Part shown: positions 56,907 through 64,000 of the stretch, one piece after another
Layout: each line of letters starts with the position of its first letter
How positions within the stretch are numbered: position 1 is the first letter of the stretch
Assembly (NCBI RefSeq): GCF_958979055.1
Contig: NC_084889.1
Coordinates: 12,805,261-12,869,260, forward strand
Source: Alnus glutinosa
Taxonomy: Eukaryota; Streptophyta; Magnoliopsida; Fagales; Betulaceae
DNA: 64,000 nucleotides
Direction of reading: 5' to 3'
Position numbers and translations under genes: made by a program
The notes under the pieces: model-generated
Seen by the model: only the letters and a program-made list of their open reading frames with translations
Told to the model about the DNA's origin: nothing
Databases searched by the model: none

Positions 56907-59147
56907 GAGAGAGAAGTGAGAAGGTTCTTGGGAAACTCGGTTGACGATATTAAGAAGGCGAGGCTCCTATGCGCCTCGATCCACGTACCTTGTCAATGAG
57001 CTCAACCTCAAAATAGGATTTCATTCTTTCTTCAATTATCGATTATTCGAACTTTATTTTTCAAATTTTCAAAATAACTCAACGTTATCCTTAATTCCTT
57101 ATCATGCTCTATACCATAGACCCCTTTTTTTTCCACATATATTTATAATATTGACATAATTAGGTAATTATAATTGTACGTGTAATACTAGAAATTATAT
57201 TTTATTTTATAATTATTTTATTATGATAAGGTGATCATCTCACTATATTAACGAAGCGTTCTTGTCTTTTTTTTTTTTTTGGACTTGGCATTCTTAATTT
57301 ATGAGTAATACTCTGCACTATATTTTTATCTTCTCAAATTGACATGACTTTTAAATTATTATTAAATTTATAATAGATTCACGGCAGAGCCAGATGGTGG
57401 GCTCCCTAAGCCACCTTTTTTTTTTTTTTAAATACTCTTTTAATCCTTAAAATATTAAAATTCTATATCTCAATTTTTATTATTTTTTTTAGTTTTACCC
57501 CCAAATTCTAAATGCTAGTTCCGTCATGGAATGATTCACTATTGTATTTTGATCTAATAATAATTTTAAAAGTCACATCTACTTTACAATGATAAAAATA
57601 TAATTTCTAACCTTACTCGTTAATATACTATTAAAAATTTTTATTTTTTAACAAAAATTAATTTAAGAGTAAATTAACAATATTATGTCAATATATAATA
57701 TATGGAAAAAAAAAAAAAACTTCCTACAAAATCGATTTGTAAGAAATTTTATACAACACACATATAACAGTGACATGTGTCTTTTAAACATATGAGAAAC
57801 ACGTTTTTTTTATTAAATGTTATTAAAATAATATATATTGCTTACTTATGAAGTGACATATATTAATTTTATACGTAAATTATATAAAATAATTTACAAA
57901 CCGGTTGGCTGAAAATTTATGTGCGTAATATATATAATAAAACAACTGGTGAGAAACAGGTTGTTTTTTTTTTTTTTTCAATGGTTAATTGACCGTGGCG
58001 GTGAATAAAAACAATTTGAGTTCACTGGTGCACGCATTAGTAGCTGTCAACTCAGGAGTGGAGGTGGTCAACTCGGGATGTCTGGTCTTACGAGGTTCGG
58101 AGTTCTGTTTAGGCAAAGTAATTGAATCGAAATAAGTTAATTAAGTAAAATCTAGAAGGGTGACTGAATGATTAGGAAAATCTCAACCATCAAATATTAT
58201 AGGTTTCTATTTACATTTAAAACGTGAAGAATTATATGCCACATGATTGGACCGTGTGTTTAAATATTGGGTTTTGAAAATTCTATGCCTAGTTATGGAA
58301 TTGTATTTATAGTTATGATTGCCACGTTCTTTGCTTTAATTTTTAATTAGTCACAACGATTAGGATTTTGTTTGATAATATTTCTCTTCATTTTTTTTTT
58401 CTTTTTTAATAATAAATAATTCAAAATATTAAACATTCACAAAAAAAAAAAAAATTGTTAAATATTATAATTCTATCTAATAAAATTGAGGTGGCATTTC
58501 AAATTAACTCTTTGATTTATCATTGTTAAATGATAATAAAAAAATTTGATAATTAATTTTAAGTGTTACGTCAATATTGTTAAACAATTATAATAACAAA
58601 GGAGGCCTATCTTTTTCAATTCACAATAAGTTAAGAGCATGCAGATCACACCTTCAACTTTGTCTTCAATTATTTTGTCATGTTTTATCACCGTCTCCCT
58701 CTAACTAATTTGTGTTGATTTATTGAATAGTGAACTTGTTTTTATTTATTTATTGAATAATGAATTATTTATGGGCTTGGAGTAATTTGCCTCCACTAAT
58801 GATTTGTCTCCGTTCACAAGAGTGTGGTTGATAAACATTGGGGTTGTTGATTTTTTAAGTAATTAAGAGTAAATTATGTGATATAAACTTATAAAATAGA
58901 GTGAAATTTTGAATTTTGTATGAAAAAATAAAAAAATTAAAAAGTAATTAATGTGATATAAAAAATGAAGAAAATTAAAATGGAGTTACGCAACTCTTTC
59001 TATTTTATTGTTAAATTTTAAAGTTTATGTATTTGATGATCTACATAAAGTTAATATTAATACATATTTAAAAAAAATTAAATAATATAAAATTATGAAT
59101 AATGTCAAATACATTAATTTTATATATTGCTTATAAATTAATACCGA
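56907..59147. other. AT-rich intergenic, no gene seen
   Basis: Poly-A/T runs. A partial relative of the 59148 MITE lies at 57715-57800 (CCTACAAAATCGATTTGTAAG, ACATGTGTCTTTTAAACATATGAGAAACACG). A TGTGATATAAA half-MITE is at 58870-58970. Confidence 0.5.
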
Positions 59148-59392
59148 CGAAATTTTTCTACAAATCGGCTTATAAGAAATATTATACAACCCACATATAA
59201 GATTGACATGTGTCCCTTGACATGTAAGAAACACATATTTTTTTAGTAGTATATACTTTTCACATGCTTTTTTAATAGTATTAATAAAAAAAATATGCTT
59301 CTCACATGTTTAAAAGATACATGTTACTCTTTTATGTGGGTTATATGAAATTTCTTACAAATCAATTTGTAGGAAATTTCTGTCCTAAAATG
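59148..59392. mobile_element. Foldback MITE with TACAAATC-TTATAAGAAAT ends
   Basis: The left ACGAAATTTTTCTACAAATC and the inverse of the right end (ACAGAAATTTCCTACAAATTG) pair, continuing with TTATAAGAAAT..ATATAA-CCCACATA. Inner ATGTGTCC..AAACACAT words mirror GTTTAAAAGATACATGT. A partial relative lies at 57715-57800. Confidence 0.75.
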
Positions 59393-60779
59393 AACATCTA
59401 TAATATATATATATATATATATTAAAATCATGTAAATTTAGACGGTTGTTTGCAAAGGCCTTAAAAAATGTTTGGTTATTAAAAAGGTGACAAAGGTCAA
59501 TTTCTTTGGAATTGACCGACGCGGACGTCGTGGTGAACGGAGGAGGAAGTTTTCTTGGGCTTCCACTTTCCAGCCGTTGGGATATATCTGAATTATTATA
59601 TTTTCTTAAAAGAGAAATGCTATTTATTTATTTATTTAATTTAAGGAAGCATGGGCACTTTCATCAAAATGGAAACAACGCCCATGTGACGAGGTTTTGG
59701 TCGCGAAGCTTTTAGAAGTCAAATAAATATTGCCAGCTAAAGTCACGCCAAACATAACAGTTACTTCTTTTTTTTTTTTTCTTTTTTTTTAAGTGACATA
59801 TCAAACATGACTACATAAGAATACCTTCGATAAGAATGGGCTGTAAAACTCTTATTTTATAGCATCCAATTATAAGTTAACAACTCATAAAAAACTAAAA
59901 ATTACAACAAAAATATTATAAACATAAAAACACCAAATCCCCTACTCATTTATGTTATCTCTAATATTTGTCAGACCCTTGCCTTCGCCGGATAGACAAC
60001 TACATCGTTGGGTTTTATTTCCTTTTGCAAAAAAATCTGTCATTTTCCGATGGACAATCACCAGAATCTCCACCAGACCACTGATCAACAGCCACCGGAG
60101 AACCACCCCAAGTCCCAACAACACCAAAACTAGATTTGGCCGGATTTTGTCAACGCCGGTTTGGCCAAAAACTGCCAGATATGTGCTGGTTTAAGTGACA
60201 TCAAATCTTGGACTTGGGCTTCGCCGGATCTCTCTTTCATTTGTCGTGTCTCTCTTTCTCTCGCCAGATCTTTCTCTCTCTTTGCCATTGAATTTGACAT
60301 CAGGCTTCGCCAGATTGGGTTTGGTGGGTCGAGGTGCGTGGGTTTCCGCCGGTGGTCGGGGGTCGGGGTCTGGATTGGGGTCGACGTGTTGGGCAACAGT
60401 TCCAGATCTGGCCGTTTTTTGCCGCTCTATGTTCCAGCACAAATTTGGCTGTGGCCGTTAGTGGAATCCGACAATGGGTGGGGCTGAACAGGTGGTGGGT
60501 TTAAAACTGGTTGGGCTCTTTGAAAAGGAAAATATTGGGTGTTTTTCATGCTTAATGTATTTTAGTCTTTTAATGAAGTGTCAACTCTTTATTGAATGCT
60601 GTAAAACGTCACTTTTTCGGTCCATCCTTATAAAATGAGCTCTCATCAAACATATTTACCAAAAAGGAATTGTGTCCGAGAAAGATGCACATGGAATAAA
60701 ATATGAGCATTCACTCGCAAAAAAATAAAAAACAATAAAATTTATTTTTTCTCTCCTCTATCGATTTATCTATTCCAAA
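59393..60779. other. Intergenic; GC-richer island at 59980-60500
   Basis: The island has TCGCCGGA, CTCGCCAGATC and GGGTCGGGG words with overlapping open frames on both strands and no domain. It looks like decayed LTR or leader sequence. Confidence 0.4.
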
Positions 60780-61530
60780 ATCAATTTCTTCTCCTCACCG
60801 ATCCTCTCGTCTCCTATGGACACTGTCACCGAGGGCACCATGGCTGCTTTCACGGCGACCTCAACAACGTCCACTTCAATCTCTCTGCCATCCACCATGC
60901 CGCTATTGTCGGCTCCATCAATTCTCGTGTTACGTGAATGATTTTACAAACACGTAACCAAATAATTTGTTAAGTTTTAAAGAAACTTAAACCCTTTAAA
61001 TTTGTTAGAGGAAATCTAAACTTTTTCAAACACAAGGTTTGAGATTAATTTTTTGCGTATCTTTTCATTATTTCATCATGCTTAAATAGAAAATATTGGA
61101 ATCGTAGAGGTGGAAATAAAAATAAGTATGGTACTCAAATTAAATAATTTGATTGTAATTGCCATCAATTTCAATCGATCATCTAAAAAGTAATTATCTT
61201 ATAAGGTAAGTATCAAATCATAACATATATTTTTAACATAAAAAAAAAAAATAGCATACCATATTATATATTCTAATATTAATAATCCTTACTCCGCGTA
61301 GAATTCCATTTTCATAACATCTGGGCACGTCCCCATCCTCTCCGACCCAACCTTTCGCCTTTCACTCCCCCTTCGACTGCATCCACTAGCTCAACGACTT
61401 CAATATAATTCCCGCCCCTACATATGCTTGTCATCCAACACGTGCGGCTCACCTTCCAGCTCCTCAGCTACGTCTCCAGATCCAACTCGACGACTACAAG
61501 AAGGACGCCATGTGGTGACCGATTCGAACA
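60780..61530 (+). pseudogene. Possible gene fragments of unknown origin
   Basis: Two short GC-richer islands stand out of AT-rich DNA. 60830-60943 reads, in one frame, CFHGDLNNVHFNLSAIHHAAIVG before a stop. 61310-61515 reads LPAPQLRLQIQLDDYKKDAMW. Both have codon-like composition but no start, splice context or recognisable domain. They could be gene scraps carried by mobile DNA or chance. Confidence 0.25.
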
Positions 61531-61619
61531 ACGGTTTTAAGTTTTGCTTTGGGGGTTTTGTGTTGATGCTGGTTGAAAATGGTGAGGGAGAAAGAAATTG
61601 AGTTTGGAATATTTTCATA

Positions 61620-61690
61620 AAGAAAGAATAATTTTTTTAGTAAATAATATTTAAATAGAATAGTGAAAGTTGATAGCTAAAATATAAAAA

Positions 61691-61721
<31 letters not shown>

Positions 61722-63744
61722 AGCTAATAAATTGAGCATTTCGGTAAACTCGCCAAAATAGTTTTTTTTTTTTTTTGGACTATTTGGGTGAGCAAATTGA
61801 CAAAAATAGTCTAAAATGAGTCTCTAGCTAGCAGCTTCATCGATTTAGTGAAAAACAAATTGGTGCAACAGTGATCAATTTTCACTCATCAAAATAATAA
61901 AACATTATTAAAATTTTCTCTTTTTTTTTTTTTTTAATTTCTTTCTCATGCATCAAACAGTACCTCCCTTTTGAAAAAAAAAAGAAGATTATTTAAATAG
62001 AATAATAATAGTAGATATCTAAAATTGTGAGGCTGTTCGGAGTGCTATAAAAAAGTGGATGGTTAAAATAAAAAAAAAGTAATTTTTAGCTATTTTAAAT
62101 AGTAGAATTTGATAAGACTACTAAGAATGCTCTAATGTTACTGTGAATGATTCTGTTGGTTCTCATTTTAGGATTAATGAAGTCGGTTTTATTGTTTCGG
62201 GAATGAGGGCTGATAGACAGGGGACGGTAAACCGTCCTTGTCACCCTCTTTTTCTTAAAAAAAGTTGGTTTTTATTAAAAGGTTGTCTATGATGTCACAT
62301 CAGAGACAACCTTTTAATAAAAATCAATTTTTTTTTTTATTATCAATAGGTGTTGGGGGGACGGTTCAACAATCATTTTCCTTCGGGAATTGAACTATAG
62401 TTTCCTCTTTAATTACCACATAATTTGCTATGTTTCCAAATTTTATAAAGTTGCAATTAACCTCCAAATTCCCTAATTCTTTTACTGAGCCTCATATATG
62501 GTTAGGATTTTCTACGATATCCAATGGAAGACGGTACACGTAAAAATAAAATATCTATTATGCCCATATCATTTGTGTGAAAATACAAAATTATGCCTCC
62601 TCCCAAAGTGATTTTGTTTGAATTTTTCATTTAACGTAGCCTTTTCATTTTTCTATCATATTTAACTAGGGTTATAATATAGCTTAGCGTTGAATATTAA
62701 AGCTCTGTCCGTTTAATTTTATTTCGAATGTAAGCCAAGCTTGAGTTTATTACCAAATTAGATAATTTGTTTGAGCATGGCTTATTTATTTTTCAAACGA
62801 ACTTGAACTTATTTACGAGCTGCTTAATTAATTTATTCATTATTTATATAAAGCAAATATCATGATTGTTTATTTTTTTTTTTCATATATCCATACTAAT
62901 TACTAGTCAATTACTTAGTATTTCGATTTTATCATTTGAGTTAATTAAATAAATTAACTTGAATCTTAAATAATTCAATCTCGAATTTATATGTATGTAC
63001 ATAAATTCATTGCGTGCACACACATATATTTATACATACACATAAGCACACATATATTTATCAAGACCCACAATAACAATAATTCAAGTTATATTTATTA
63101 TATTAAGAAGATGATTCTTCTTCTAATTACGAAATTAAAATAATAAGAATGAAATAATACGATTTGAGCTGAGTTTATAGCTCATTTAATAATTGACCAT
63201 AATTTGTGTTCACGGTTATCTCATTTACTAAGTGAATCGAATTCGAGTCCAATTTATACGAGGAGGTTGTCGAACTGATTTGTTTATTTACCGCCCTAGA
63301 TTTAACATAAATTTATAATTTAGAGTGCTAAGTGAAAAGATTAGGTAATTTGAAAAACCAATTATAGCTTTTTAAAATTTTTGGGAGACATTAAAAATTG
63401 AATAATAATTGAAGGGCAAAGTATAATTTTTCTTGTTTGTTAATAGAGACAACTCATTGTGGTCCATAAAATAAAATAAAAAAAAATAAAAATAAAAAAC
63501 TCATTGTGGACGCGCCAGGCAAAGAGTCCGTCAGTGGGGATCCATGATTGGAAAACAGTAAGGCATTAGCCAAGTATGAGCTATACATGTCCTTCTTTTG
63601 TGCTTTTCTTTTTGAATAAATAAATCGCCACTGGAATCATCTATCTCGTAAATTGACTACTCTGTCCCTACATGCTTTTCCATGAACATATAAGAAGATT
63701 ATACATAGCATCATAACCACGTATGATGATGCAGTTTTTTTGGT
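61620..63744. other. AT-rich intergenic
   Basis: Long poly-T (61698-61721). Within 62262-62333 a TTTTTATTAAAAGGTTGTCT inverted pair sits between GGGGACGG and GGGGACGGTT ends, a probable small MITE. The rest is non-coding. Confidence 0.45.
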
Positions 63745-64000
63745 AGGTGACATTTCATTTTTGAGATCCAAAAAATAATTAATAGTTGTGTCGGGGGTGT
63801 CTATAATCTCGCTCTGATGCCTAAGTTAATAGGCGATTTGAGAGAGTATTTAGAGTAAATTTTGAGAGACAAAGGGTTTAGTGATACTTGATATCCTTTT
63901 GTATTTATAGAGGTTCTGGATATGGTTAGACTGCTCTGAGGATCTATGATTTGAGTGATTTCTAAGGATTTGCAATTGTTGGTGATATGATCTCGAGCAT
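63745..64000 (+). mobile_element. Possible LTR fragment running off the window
   Basis: GGGGGTGTCTATAATCTCGCTCTGATGCCTAAGTTAATAGG, followed by TGTATTTATAGAGG (TATA-like), resembles 5' parts of plant Ty3-type LTRs as I remember them. The other end is outside the window, so this is tentative. Confidence 0.3.

Noticed and set aside
60130..60490. Overlapping 80-108-aa frames on both strands
   Set aside because: The GC-rich island is open in several frames at once with no domain or splice context. Composition explains it.

Overview
This window is nuclear DNA of a flowering plant, most likely a woody eudicot. Its genes have introns of plant type (GT..AG, AT-rich), and its proteins are plant-specific: a chloroplast two-RRM protein, a uclacyanin and a GPI-anchored arabinogalactan protein. 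The mobile DNA is also plant-typical: copia remnants, a Cassandra TRIM with 5S rRNA-like LTRs, an Au-like SINE and many foldback MITEs. The species cannot be named from sequence alone. Only six intact genes can be supported in 64 kb; most of the rest is mobile DNA and its debris.

Layout. 55-3602 and 20738-24362 are two copies of one ~3.6-kb block, each holding the same minus-strand non-autonomous LTR element and the same MITE. 4200-10150 is a decayed Ty1/copia element whose integrase is split by a solo LTR (5371-7964, 5-bp target duplication GAATC). That solo LTR is itself split by a further LTR-like insertion (about 5754-7116). 12100-14148 and 19224-20587 are two intact paralogous four-exon genes of a family I do not recognise: a transit-peptide-like N-terminus, one hydrophobic segment, then long charged amphipathic helices. 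Between them lie a GGGTCG-type element, two tandem arrays and a 330-bp foldback element. 24363-29389 is a minus-strand LTR element that keeps only part of gag. 29533-29643 is a SINE with a perfect 17-bp target duplication.

The right half is more gene-like up to 50 kb: a six-exon coiled-coil gene (31479-34859), a chloroplast RNA-binding protein gene (37749-39790), a LINE/copia chimeric remnant (about 40780-41910), a small TRIM (41917-42253), a complete Cassandra element (47922-48463) and a uclacyanin gene (48988-50133). From 50 to 64 kb the only gene supported is an arabinogalactan-protein gene on the minus strand (56343-56798); the rest is AT-rich spacer with MITEs and possible gene scraps.

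How things fit together. The paralogous pair and the duplicated block show that this locus grew by local duplication. Sequence 3' of the right gene is matched at the left edge of the window, so another family member probably lies just outside it. The best leads are this gene pair, which differs by an in-frame coiled-coil expansion and promoter changes, and the gag-only LTR family whose LTRs carry some twenty copies of a CGTCCGGACG palindrome.
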